From an uncultured Collinsella sp. (lineage in GTDB: Bacteria; Actinomycetota; Coriobacteriia; Coriobacteriales; Coriobacteriaceae): a stretch of DNA of 64,000 nucleotides. The position numbers and the translations under genes are program-made. The notes below the pieces were generated by a model. That model made no database searches. It was not told the DNA's origin and worked only from the letters and a program-made list of their open reading frames with translations. Within the stretch, counting starts at the first letter, position 1, and each line of letters begins with the position of its first letter. The stretch is from the NCBI GenBank assembly GCA_937989875.1, contig CALKBO010000060.1, positions 1 through 64,000 of the forward strand. Reading direction: 5' to 3'. Shown here piece by piece: positions 8,022 through 16,183 of the stretch.

Positions 8022-8717
8022 ATGAACGAGCGCATTTTGGTAGTTGATGACGAGAAGGCCATCGCCGACTTGGTTGGCATCTACCTTACAAAAGAGGGCC
8101 TTGATGTCCAGATTGCCTATAGCGGGGCCGATGCTGCCAAGGCGATTTTGGAGCAGGAGTTCGATCTGGCGCTGCTTGATGTCATGCTGCCCGATATCGA
8201 TGGGTTTGAGCTGCTGCGTACGATCCGTTCCAGCCATACCTATCCCGTGATCATGCTGACGGCGCGCGATGCCCAGCAAGACAAGATCGGGGGCCTTTCG
8301 CTTGGCGCGGACGATTACGTGGTTAAGCCGTTCCGTCCGCTGGAGCTCATCGCGCGCGTGCACGCTCAGCTTCGCCGCTACACCAGCTACGGTAGCCGTG
8401 CACAGGCGGCCGAGTCGCCGACCATTCAGCTCGACGGCTTGGAGATCAACCGCGATGCTCGTTCCGTGACAGTGGACGGTTCACCGGTTCGCCTCACGCC
8501 CACCGAGTATTCAATCTTGCTGTATCTGGTCGAGCATCGCGGCAGCGTGGTGGCCGTGGAGGACCTGTTCCGCGCGGTGTGGAACGAGGACTTTATGCCC
8601 GGCTCCAACAATACGGTGATGGTGCATATTCGCCACTTGCGCGAAAAGATCGGCGACGACGCACAAAAGCCACGCTTTATCAAAAACGTCTGGGGCGTCG
8701 GCTACATCATCGAATAA
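8022..8717 (+). CDS. OmpR/VanR-type response regulator
   Basis: The product is 231 aa. The receiver domain (1-120) has the acidic pair DD at 9-10, phospho-acceptor D53 in ALLDVMLP, a T/A-type switch in MLTARD and K near 102 in VVKPFRP. The C-terminal winged helix (about 135-230) ends with the usual RHLREKIGDD and VWGVGYIIE. It is preceded by GAGAGGAGC. The cognate kinase is the next gene, 26 bp downstream. VanR-like by sequence, but no vanHAX genes are present, so glycopeptide resistance should not be inferred. Confidence 0.92.
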   Translation: MNERILVVDDEKAIADLVGIYLTKEGLDVQIAYSGADAAKAILEQEFDLALLDVMLPDIDGFELLRTIRSSHTYPVIMLTARDAQQDKIGGLSLGADDYVVKPFRPLELIARVHAQLRRYTSYGSRAQAAESPTIQLDGLEINRDARSVTVDGSPVRLTPTEYSILLYLVEHRGSVVAVEDLFRAVWNEDFMPGSNNTVMVHIRHLREKIGDDAQKPRFIKNVWGVGYIIE

Positions 8718-8743
8718 CGCTTTTCGCTTGTGAGGATCTTGAT

Positions 8744-9982
8744 ATGACAAAAGACGATAGGCAAGCGTTCGAGGTGCCCGATCGGCTCTTTGAATACGTG
8801 AGGTTGGTCGTCGACAACCGCGCGCTTGCAACGGTGCTGCTCTTTTTGCTGAGCCTGCTGCTGATTGGCATCGACAACATCGTCGGAATCTTGGCGGTGC
8901 TGCTTGTCGGCTTTTTGCTGATCGATCGATTTGAGATCGTGTGCCGCTGCGTGGTGATTGGCGGCGCCGCGTGGGCCATGACGTTGGCGATTGGCGCCAT
9001 GGCGCTCGGCGGCATCGAAGGGCCGGTGCTGTTCGATGCCGGCTTTGTATTCAACATGCTTGGCTTTGTGCTGGCGCTTGCCGCGTGCGTGCTGTTCTTG
9101 TGTGGCCGCGCCCTGTACTACCAGGGCTACGAGCAGGGCGAGCAGCATGCCGATTGTGTGCTGGCCGCTCGTATTCAAGATCGCCTGATCGATCACCCCG
9201 ACACCTGGGATAACATCGACGGCGACTTCTTGGAGGTCGAGGGCGCCCTTAACCGCGTGCGTGACCGTGAGCGCAAGGTGCAGCAAGCTCTGCGTGACGA
9301 GTCGCATCGCAAGGACGATCTGGTCACGTACTTGGCACATGACCTACGCACCCCGCTTGCCAGTGTGGTGGGCTATCTTTCGCTGCTGCAAGAGGCTCCT
9401 GAGCTGCCGGTTGAGCAACGTGCGCACTTTACGGGCGTGGCTCTCGACAAAGCGCACCGGCTCGATGCGCTCATCGAAGAGTTCTTCGATATCACGCGCT
9501 TTGACTTCCACGATATCGTGCTCACGCGCGGCTATGTTGATCTGGGGTTGCTGCTGGCTCAGGTGGCTGACGAGTTCTATCCCATCCTCAACGAGCAGCA
9601 TAAGGAAGCCCAAGTTGATATTCGCGAGGACCTGACGGTGCTCGTGGATGGCGACAAGATGGCTCGCGTGTTCAACAACATCATGAAAAACGCCGTTGCC
9701 TATAGCTATGAGGGCTCGACCATCACGATCGAGGCCAGACGCCGGGACGGCGGTGGCGTGCGCGTGCGCTTTATCAATCAGGGCGATCCCATCCCTGAGG
9801 CAAAGCTCAAGGTGATCTTTGAGAAGTTCTATCGCCTGGATGCGGCGCGTGCGACCAATCGCGGCGGCGCTGGACTGGGGCTTGCCATCGCCAAGGAGAT
9901 CGTATGCGCGCACGGCGGTACCGTTGCATGTGAATCGACGCCCGAACACACGATATTCACCATCGAGCTGCCCGCCGCATAG
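8744..9982 (+). CDS. VanS-type sensor histidine kinase
   Basis: The product is 412 aa from an ATG preceded by GTGAGGAT; the open frame extends upstream into the regulator gene but without a site. Four hydrophobic stretches within residues 25-125 form the membrane part with almost no extracellular loop, so it probably senses within the membrane or a partner. The H-box LAHDLRTPLASVVGYL places the phosphorylated histidine at 199. N-box NIMKNAVAYS, F-box FEKFYRLD and G-box GGAGLGLAIAKEI follow. It pairs with the response regulator just upstream. Confidence 0.9.
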   Translation: MTKDDRQAFEVPDRLFEYVRLVVDNRALATVLLFLLSLLLIGIDNIVGILAVLLVGFLLIDRFEIVCRCVVIGGAAWAMTLAIGAMALGGIEGPVLFDAGFVFNMLGFVLALAACVLFLCGRALYYQGYEQGEQHADCVLAARIQDRLIDHPDTWDNIDGDFLEVEGALNRVRDRERKVQQALRDESHRKDDLVTYLAHDLRTPLASVVGYLSLLQEAPELPVEQRAHFTGVALDKAHRLDALIEEFFDITRFDFHDIVLTRGYVDLGLLLAQVADEFYPILNEQHKEAQVDIREDLTVLVDGDKMARVFNNIMKNAVAYSYEGSTITIEARRRDGGGVRVRFINQGDPIPEAKLKVIFEKFYRLDAARATNRGGAGLGLAIAKEIVCAHGGTVACESTPEHTIFTIELPAA

Positions 9983-10085
9983 CCAGTGTGCCCTTACAAA
10001 CACTTGACAATGCGCTCACGTGCATATGAGCCGCGATTCCTACTATCGATACTGCTGAATTGATATCGATGTGGAGGTATGCGGT

Positions 10086-10961
10086 ATGACGGCTGCTGCG
10101 GCTGTGGAGCCCACGGAGCTTGAAGAACTCATGAAAGCGCAGGCCGAGGCCGCGCGCGAGCGCGAGGTTGGGGATGCGACTCGCCCCACGGCAGAGGATC
10201 TTGCCGCCTCGCCGACGCGCATCGATGTCGAGGGCCTCGACCTGTTCTATGGCGACCATCATGCGCTCAAGGACGTGAATATCAAGATCCGCGACAAGCA
10301 GATCACCTCGTTCATCGGGCCTTCGGGCTGCGGAAAGTCCACGTTGCTGCGCTGCTTTAACCGCATGAACGACGGCATCAAGGATTGCCGCATCGAGGGC
10401 AAGATTGCGCTCGATGGTCAAGATATCCTGGGCGACTACGACATCTGCCGCTTGCGCCAGCGCGTGGGCATGGTGTTCCAGCGCCCCAACCCGTTTCCCA
10501 TGAGCATCTACGACAACGTCGCCTACGGTCCTCGCGGCATGGGAGTGCGCGACCGCGTCGTGCTCGACGAGCTGGTCGAGGATTCCCTTCGTCGCGCTGC
10601 GCTATGGGATGAGGTCAAGGACAAGCTCAAAGAGTCGGGTCTGGGTCTTTCGGGCGGCCAGCAGCAGCGTCTGTGCATCGCCCGCGCACTTGCCGTGCAG
10701 CCCGACATTCTGCTGATGGACGAGCCGACCTCGGCACTCGACCCTGTGTCGACGCTGGTGGTGGAGCAGCTGGCCTGCGAGCTCAAAGAGACCTGCACGC
10801 TCGTGGTCGTTACGCACAATATGCAGCAGGCGGCGCGTATCTCCGATTCGGTCGCATTCTTTTTGCTGGGTGAGCTGGTGGAGCACGCGCCCACCGCGCA
10901 ACTCTTCAAGAATCCGACCGATCCGCGCACGGCGGATTATTTGACGGGGCGTTTTGGCTGA
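10086..10961 (+). CDS. pstB: Phosphate ABC transporter ATP-binding protein PstB
   Basis: The product is 291 aa. After a variable 35-residue leader come the Walker A motif GPSGCGKST, the PstB-typical CFNRMND, the Q-loop VFQRPNPFPMS, the signature LSGGQQQRLCIARAL, Walker B ILLMDEPTSALDP and the switch His in VVVTHNMQQA. PstB powers phosphate import with PstC and PstA. Those genes, pstS and phoU are not in this window, so this is an orphan copy or a split locus. The start at 10086 follows GGAGGT; an upstream GTG at 10071 overlaps that site. A PhoP/PhoR-like pair follows, consistent with phosphate control. Confidence 0.93.
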   Translation: MTAAAAVEPTELEELMKAQAEAAREREVGDATRPTAEDLAASPTRIDVEGLDLFYGDHHALKDVNIKIRDKQITSFIGPSGCGKSTLLRCFNRMNDGIKDCRIEGKIALDGQDILGDYDICRLRQRVGMVFQRPNPFPMSIYDNVAYGPRGMGVRDRVVLDELVEDSLRRAALWDEVKDKLKESGLGLSGGQQQRLCIARALAVQPDILLMDEPTSALDPVSTLVVEQLACELKETCTLVVVTHNMQQAARISDSVAFFLLGELVEHAPTAQLFKNPTDPRTADYLTGRFG

Positions 10962-10971
10962 TACCATCTAG

Positions 10972-10985
10972 TAAAGGTACCTTTA
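10972..10985. promoter_or_regulatory. Perfect 14-bp palindrome upstream of phoP-like gene
   Basis: TAAAGGTACCTTTA is a perfect palindrome 10 bp after the pstB stop and 40 bp before the response regulator start. It may be an operator or a weak hairpin. Confidence 0.4.
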
Positions 10986-11025
10986 GGGTTAAGATGCGGT
11001 CATGCCGGCCGCAAAGGGGTTCAAC

Positions 11026-11754
11026 ATGATCTATTACGTTGAGGACGATGACAACATCAGGGATTTGACGGTCTATGCGCTGCGCAAGCAGGGGATTGAG
11101 GCCGAAGGCTTTTCGTGCGACGGTGAGTTTAAGGCTGCCGTGGCGCGACGGGTACCCGATGCCGTCCTGCTCGACATCATGCTGCCCGATACCGATGGCT
11201 TGGCGATTATGCGTCGACTGCGTGCCGATCGCCTGACGGCGACGGTGCCCATCATGATGCTTACCGCCAAGGATACCGAGCTCGACAAGGTGATGGCGCT
11301 CGATGGCGGTGCCGACGATTACCTGACTAAGCCGTTTTCGCTCATGGAGCTCGCCAGCCGCTGCCGCGCACTGCTGCGTCGCGGCGGCATGGTCAAACAG
11401 GCAAGCGATGTGCTCAGCGTGGGCGACATTGTGCTCTCGCCCAGCCATCGTGAGGTGACTGTTGCCGGCGAGTCGCTTAAGCTCACCCTGCGCGAGTTCG
11501 ACCTGCTCGAGTACCTCATGCGCAAGCCCGGCGTGGTCTTTACCCGCGAGTCGTTGCTGCAGAGCGTGTGGGGCTGGGACTTCGACGGCGGTTCGCGCAC
11601 CGTTGACGTGCACGTGCAGACGCTTCGCCAAAAACTGGGCGAGCATGCCAGCGCCATCGAGACCGTGCGCGGCGTGGGCTACCGCTTGGCCGAGCCTTCT
11701 GCCGGTGATGGTGCCGAAGGTGACGACACCGCGGCCACCGCATCGGAGGAGTAA
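11026..11754 (+). CDS. PhoP/PhoB-type response regulator
   Basis: The product is 242 aa, starting MIYYVEDDDNIRD after an AAAGGGG site; an upstream ATG at 11002 lacks one. The phospho-acceptor is D50 in AVLLDIMLPDTDG and the switch lysine lies in YLTKPFS. The winged helix contains REFDLLEYLM and ends RQKLGEHASAIETVRGVGYRL. The gene overlaps no neighbour but sits 3 bp from the kinase start, so the pair is translated together. The pstB neighbour favours a phosphate-sensing role. Confidence 0.9.
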   Translation: MIYYVEDDDNIRDLTVYALRKQGIEAEGFSCDGEFKAAVARRVPDAVLLDIMLPDTDGLAIMRRLRADRLTATVPIMMLTAKDTELDKVMALDGGADDYLTKPFSLMELASRCRALLRRGGMVKQASDVLSVGDIVLSPSHREVTVAGESLKLTLREFDLLEYLMRKPGVVFTRESLLQSVWGWDFDGGSRTVDVHVQTLRQKLGEHASAIETVRGVGYRLAEPSAGDGAEGDDTAATASEE

Positions 11755-11757
11755 CCC

Positions 11758-13182
11758 GTGGTCTTCGCCCCCCAGGGAAAACATACGCTGTCGCACCGCG
11801 TTTTTGTGACGATCTTTGTCTGCGCCATGGCGGTTATCGTGGCGTTTACGGTGCTGGGTGCGTTCTTTGTGCAAAACACCTTGGCGGATGCCACGAGTGC
11901 CAATCTGGCGCAGGAAACCGAGCTCATTGCTGCCGCCCTCGACGAGCAGCAGGAGCCCATCCCGTTCTTGCGTAGCCTCGATCGCGAGGACTTGCGCATC
12001 ACGCTGATTAACAAGGATGGATCGGTTGCCTACGACAACGAGGCGTCGCCTTCCACGCTGCCCAACCATGGCGATCGCCCCGAGGTCATCGAGGCCTTTG
12101 AGAGTGGTTCGGGTTCCGCGGAGCGCGCAAGCTCTACGCTCGACGAGATTATGCTGTATCGCGCCGTCGCCCTTGATAACGGTCAGGTTGTCCGCTTGGC
12201 GCAGGCCCAGCCTGGCGTTGCGGCGATTTTGCTGTCGATGGTGGCGCCGATGCTGCTTATCGCAGCAGCGGGTGCGGTACTCTCGTTTTTTATGGCGCGC
12301 CGCGAGTCCCGTGCCATCATCGCGCCGTTGCAAGAGGTGGATTTGGACCACCCACGCCGTAGCTATGAGCACGCCTATGCCGAGATGGTCCCCATGCTTG
12401 AGCGTATCGAGTCGCAGCGCCAGGAACTCAAGCGCCAAATGGCGGTGCTAGCGGACAACGACCGTATGCGCCGCGAGTTCACGGCGAATATCACCCATGA
12501 GCTCAAGACGCCGCTTACGGCGATTTCGGGCTATGCCGAGCTCATCGCAAACGGCATGGTCGAGGGCGAGGGCGACCTGCGCAACTTTGGCGGTCGCATC
12601 TATCGTGAGGCGGGCCGCTTGGCAGCGCTTGTCAACGATATCCTTACGCTGTCTAACTTGGACGAGGCCGAGCGTGCAGCTGAGGGCGAGGCGGTGCCCA
12701 TTGGGTCCACGGAGCCTATTGAGCTCTCGCGTGCCATCTACGCGGTCGAGCAGCGTCTTGAACAGGTCGCCCGTCAGGCGAATGTGACGATAAGTCATGA
12801 GACCAAGCCTGTGGTCATCGAGGGCGTGTCGCGCTTGATTGACGAGCTCATCTATAATCTGGCAAGCAACGCCATCCGCTACAATCGACCCGGCGGTACG
12901 GTTACGCTGCAGTGCGGCACCAACGACGAAGGCCATCCGTTCCTTGCGGTCGCCGACACGGGAATCGGTATCGCGCCTGAAGAACAGGGCAAGGTATTTG
13001 AGCGGTTCTATCGCGTGGACAAGAGTAGGTCCAAGGCACGCGGCGGAACCGGTCTGGGGCTTGCCATTGTCAAGCATGCGGCCCTGTATCATCACGCCAC
13101 GCTCGATCTGTCGAGCGAGTTGGGCGTGGGAACCACCATTACGGTGACGTTTCCCATACAGCAGGACGAGCCATTCGCATAG
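11758..13182 (+). CDS. PhoR-type sensor histidine kinase
   Basis: The product is 474 aa from a GTG start with GGAGGA 8 bp upstream. Two membrane helices (about 18-42 and 155-180) bound an extracytoplasmic sensor region. The H-box FTANITHELKTPLTAISGYA puts the phosphorylated His at 247. The N-box NLASNAIRYN, F-box FERFYRVDKS and G-box GGTGLGLAIVKHAALYH are all intact. It follows its response regulator by 3 bp. The order pstB-regulator-kinase points to phosphate starvation signalling, though without PhoU here. Confidence 0.9.
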   Translation: MVFAPQGKHTLSHRVFVTIFVCAMAVIVAFTVLGAFFVQNTLADATSANLAQETELIAAALDEQQEPIPFLRSLDREDLRITLINKDGSVAYDNEASPSTLPNHGDRPEVIEAFESGSGSAERASSTLDEIMLYRAVALDNGQVVRLAQAQPGVAAILLSMVAPMLLIAAAGAVLSFFMARRESRAIIAPLQEVDLDHPRRSYEHAYAEMVPMLERIESQRQELKRQMAVLADNDRMRREFTANITHELKTPLTAISGYAELIANGMVEGEGDLRNFGGRIYREAGRLAALVNDILTLSNLDEAERAAEGEAVPIGSTEPIELSRAIYAVEQRLEQVARQANVTISHETKPVVIEGVSRLIDELIYNLASNAIRYNRPGGTVTLQCGTNDEGHPFLAVADTGIGIAPEEQGKVFERFYRVDKSRSKARGGTGLGLAIVKHAALYHHATLDLSSELGVGTTITVTFPIQQDEPFA

Positions 13183-13207
13183 CGATATAACATAGATATT
13201 GATGCAG

Positions 13208-13240
13208 ACGCCGCATTTGACTTTCGGGTGCGGCGTTGTT
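13208..13240 (+). terminator. Probable terminator after the phoR-like gene
   Basis: ACGCCGCA (13208-13215) pairs perfectly with TGCGGCGT (13229-13236), followed by TGTTGTGC. The T content is modest, so termination strength is uncertain. Confidence 0.6.
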
Positions 13241-13268
13241 GTGCAATTTTACGATTGCTTCCGACATT

Positions 13269-13297
13269 TTTACAGGAGAGCCTGTTTCTTATGTATA
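13269..13297 (+). promoter_or_regulatory. Possible promoter of the capsule-control genes
   Basis: TTTACA (13269-13274) and TGTATA (13292-13297) are 17 bp apart and lie 80 bp upstream of the chain-length gene. The match is partial. Confidence 0.35.
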
Positions 13298-13377
13298 GAG
13301 TTTGGTCTCGGTAAAAAGATGCGATAACATACGGACAGTTTTGTCAATCCGAACTGGGGAAATGAAAGGCAAGCTGC

Positions 13378-14034
13378 ATGACCCTTCTCGAACTGTTCCA
13401 GCTGCTGAAGAAGCACCTTCAGCTGGTCATCACCCTTCCGGTGGTCTGCGCGATCGCCATGGGCATCGTGTCCTTCGTTGCGATGGACAACACCTATACC
13501 GCGACGACGAGCATGTACATTCTCGCCAAGACCGACGATAGCGGTCAGATGAGCTACAACGATCTCTCGGCGAGTCAGATGCTTTCCAACGATATCGCCA
13601 CGCTGCTGGATAGCGATAGCGTTAAGAGCGGCGCAGCCAATGAACTGGGCCTCACCGATCTGGATGACTACAAGGTGTCTGTTTCCTCCGAGACCACCAC
13701 GCGTGTCATTACGCTTTCGGTTACCGGCACCGATGCCAAGGAGACGGCTAAGGTCGCAAAGGCCATGGCCAGCTCGGTGAGTACGGTCGCTCAGAACGTC
13801 GGCGCTGCCCAGAGCATCAACGTTATCGACGAGGCTAAGACCCCCGAAGCCCCCAGCGGTCCCAAGCGTATGCTGTACGTTGCTGTCGCGTTCCTCGCCG
13901 GTATCTTTATCGCAGTTGCCTATGTCGTTTTGGCAGACATGCTCAATACCCGCATCCGCGGTGCCGAAGAGGCAGAAGAGCTCCTGGGCATTCCCGTTGT
14001 TGGCCGAATTCCGGCTATGAAAGGTGGTAAATAG
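13378..14034 (+). CDS. Wzz/CapA-type polysaccharide chain-length protein (kinase activator)
   Basis: The product is 218 aa with a Wzz-domain layout: a first membrane helix (about 17-38), an extracellular part (40-160) and a second helix (about 163-187) after the proline-rich PEAPSGPKR. In Gram-positives such proteins activate the cytoplasmic BY-kinase encoded next door through their C-terminal tail, here RIRGAEEAEELLGIPVVGR. The kinase gene starts 2 bp after the stop. No glycosyltransferase or Wzy gene follows, so the polymer it controls is made elsewhere. Confidence 0.88.
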   Translation: MTLLELFQLLKKHLQLVITLPVVCAIAMGIVSFVAMDNTYTATTSMYILAKTDDSGQMSYNDLSASQMLSNDIATLLDSDSVKSGAANELGLTDLDDYKVSVSSETTTRVITLSVTGTDAKETAKVAKAMASSVSTVAQNVGAAQSINVIDEAKTPEAPSGPKRMLYVAVAFLAGIFIAVAYVVLADMLNTRIRGAEEAEELLGIPVVGRIPAMKGGK

Positions 14035-14036
14035 GC

Positions 14037-14774
14037 ATGGCTAAGGCAAAGAACACCGATAAGCTCGTTGTACAGAATGCCGCCAAGACCCTTCTGGCCA
14101 ACATCCGCTTTGCGAGCGTGGACGACCCCATTCGCACCATTACCGTCACGTCCTCGATTCCCAACGAGGGCAAGTCTACGGTTTCCATCAACCTTGCCCA
14201 GGCTATCGCCACGAGCGGCAAGTCCGTGCTCCTGGTCGAGGCCGATATGCGCCGCAGGTCCCTTTCCGATATGCTCGGCGTTCGTTCGCGCGGCGGACTC
14301 TATGCGGTCCTTTCCGAGCAGATCTCCATTGACCAGGCAATTGTCGAGACGGGTCAGAAGAACTTCTACTTCCTCGATGCCGAGCCGCACATTCCCAATC
14401 CTGCCGACATCATCGTTTCTCACCGCTTTGCCAAGCTGGTCAAGGCGCTGTCTGCCAAGTTCCAATACGTCATCTTCGACGCTCCTCCGGTCGGCACCTT
14501 CATCGATGCTGCCGAGATTGCCAGCCTGACCGACGGCACGCTGTTCGTGGTGCGCGAGGACTTCACCAAGCGCGAGGAGGCACTCAACGCCATCGGCCAG
14601 CTTAAGAAGTCCGAAAAGGTCAAGCTCATCGGTACCGTCATGAATTACTGTGAGACCGAGACCAGCGAGTACTACTATTCTTACTACACCAAGGACGGTA
14701 AGAAGGTTAAGAAGGGCTCCGACGATCAGGGGACTTCCAAAAAGGGCATCTTCACCAACCGAGCAAACGTTTAG
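14037..14774 (+). CDS. Bacterial tyrosine kinase (CapB/CpsD/YwqD type)
   Basis: The product is 245 aa. It has Walker A SSIPNEGKST (39-48), Walker A' LLVEAD (65-70) and Walker B YVIFDAPPV, as in BY-kinases. A C-terminal tyrosine cluster, SEYYYSYYT, is the expected autophosphorylation site. The enzyme acts at the membrane with the upstream chain-length protein and is reversed by the PHP phosphatase encoded next. Start follows directly on the previous stop, so translation is coupled. Confidence 0.93.
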   Translation: MAKAKNTDKLVVQNAAKTLLANIRFASVDDPIRTITVTSSIPNEGKSTVSINLAQAIATSGKSVLLVEADMRRRSLSDMLGVRSRGGLYAVLSEQISIDQAIVETGQKNFYFLDAEPHIPNPADIIVSHRFAKLVKALSAKFQYVIFDAPPVGTFIDAAEIASLTDGTLFVVREDFTKREEALNAIGQLKKSEKVKLIGTVMNYCETETSEYYYSYYTKDGKKVKKGSDDQGTSKKGIFTNRANV

Positions 14775-14790
14775 TTGATAAGGCTGACCT

Positions 14791-15441
14791 ATGCGTGACA
14801 TTCATTGCCATATCTTGCCGGGTGTAGACGACGGCGCCGCCGATCTCGATGAGAGCTTGGCGATGCTCGAGGCTGCCAAGCGGGCCGGTGTAACCAGAAT
14901 CGTTTGCACTCCTCACTGTCGTGATCCCTATTTTGATTACGACAAGATGTGGGATGCCTTTGAGCTGCTGCGTGATAACGCTGACGGTTTTCCGCTCCAG
15001 ATGGGCTTCGAGGTCAACCATCGAAAGCTCGTTGAGCTTGGTATCGATGCTGCGGAGCACTTGCATTTCGATGGGACCAACGAGTTTCTGCTCGAGCTTT
15101 CGACGCATGCCGATGCGTATGCGTTTAGAGAGTACGAGAACACGATTTACGATTTGCAGTGCCGTGGCTACCAGGTGATCATCGCTCATCCTGAGCGCTA
15201 TCGTGCGGTTCAAAAGGATGTAAGCGTGGCGGAGCGCCTGGTCGATATGGGCTGCAAGCTGCAGGCTTCGGCGGACTTTATTGCCGGCGGTCGCTTTGGT
15301 CGCGAGAAAAAGCCGGCACAGCGCCTGTTCGATCAGAACCTGTACAGCTTCATCGCGAGCGATGCCCATAACGTGGGTCATTACGACTGCCTGGCGAAGG
15401 CTCGCGCGAAGTTTAGCGTGCGCGGAGCTCATTTTCGCTAA
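14791..15441 (+). CDS. PHP-type tyrosine-protein phosphatase (CpsB/CapC/YwqE)
   Basis: The product is 216 aa, close to the family's usual 240-255 aa. The PHP metal site begins with DIHCHILPGVDDGA (H5, H7) and continues with VCTPHCRDPY, FEVNHRKL and IIAHPERY, ending with IASDAHNVGHYD. It dephosphorylates the tyrosine cluster of the upstream kinase. It lies 16 bp after the kinase gene in one operon of three genes. Confidence 0.92.
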   Translation: MRDIHCHILPGVDDGAADLDESLAMLEAAKRAGVTRIVCTPHCRDPYFDYDKMWDAFELLRDNADGFPLQMGFEVNHRKLVELGIDAAEHLHFDGTNEFLLELSTHADAYAFREYENTIYDLQCRGYQVIIAHPERYRAVQKDVSVAERLVDMGCKLQASADFIAGGRFGREKKPAQRLFDQNLYSFIASDAHNVGHYDCLAKARAKFSVRGAHFR

Positions 15442-15480
15442 TATCTGTCCCTAACGTTCGCATTGAATGAAAGGGCAGCC

Positions 15481-15981
15481 ATGGATATCCAACTTAAGAC
15501 GGGATGCTTTGATGACGCGGCGTTGGTGCGCCGCGTCGTTTTTATGGACGAGCAGGGCTACGAGAATGAGTTCGACGCTATCGACGAGGATCCGAACTGC
15601 ATTCATGTGACGCTCTATGTAGACGACGAGCTTGCCGGTTGCTCGCGCGTGTTTCCCGAAGAGCTTGAACGCGTGGCTGACGCAGGGGCCCCGGTGTTGC
15701 CGGCATGCGACATGGACGAAGACGTTGCGGCGGGGGAGACCTACATTATGGGGCGCGTCGCCGTGCTGCCGGCTAGGCGTCGTCGCGGACTGGCGAGTGC
15801 GATCGTCGAGACCAGTGCTTCGTGTGCACGCGATGCCGGCGCTAAGCTTATTAAGCTGCATGCGCAGGAATACGTGCTGCCGCTCTATGCAAAGGCGGGC
15901 TACACGCAAATTGCCCCGGTAGATTACGAAGACGAGGGCCAACCCCATGTCTGGATGGCCAAGCGCGTAGATGGCAGATAG
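15481..15981 (+). CDS. GNAT-family N-acetyltransferase (ElaA-like)
   Basis: The product is 166 aa. The acetyl-CoA loop is seen as GRVAVLPARRRRGLASAIVE (V-x5-R/G-x-G/A), and the C-terminal LYAKAGYTQI motif is typical. The substrate is unknown. The chosen ATG has AAAGGGC 6 bp upstream; a longer TTG start at 15463 overlaps that site. It follows the phosphatase gene by 39 bp and may be co-transcribed, but its function need not be related. Confidence 0.85.
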   Translation: MDIQLKTGCFDDAALVRRVVFMDEQGYENEFDAIDEDPNCIHVTLYVDDELAGCSRVFPEELERVADAGAPVLPACDMDEDVAAGETYIMGRVAVLPARRRRGLASAIVETSASCARDAGAKLIKLHAQEYVLPLYAKAGYTQIAPVDYEDEGQPHVWMAKRVDGR

Positions 15982-16183
15982 GGACGTTCCTTTTCTGCCG
16001 GCAGTTGGGGACACTCCTTGGCAATTGACGCATTGGAGCGCTCGGACATACAGTTTTTCGATTCCGTATGTATATATGCGCGTTAATGGGTTATAAAATC
16101 TAAGTCTGAACATAGCAGGTCTGCGATGCGGCTCGGGCGACCGGGCCGTTTTTGCGGACAGGGGTAGCGCGAAAGGACTGCAC

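Noticed and set aside
8022..9982. VanRS glycopeptide resistance system
   Set aside because: The pair is VanR/VanS-like, but no vanH, vanA/B or vanX gene is present; the adjacent carboxypeptidase is an ordinary PBP5-type enzyme.
10906..12438. 510-codon minus-strand open frame over phoP and phoR
   Set aside because: The composition (rich in His, Arg and Gly) is that of an antisense frame and the plus-strand genes carry all family motifs.
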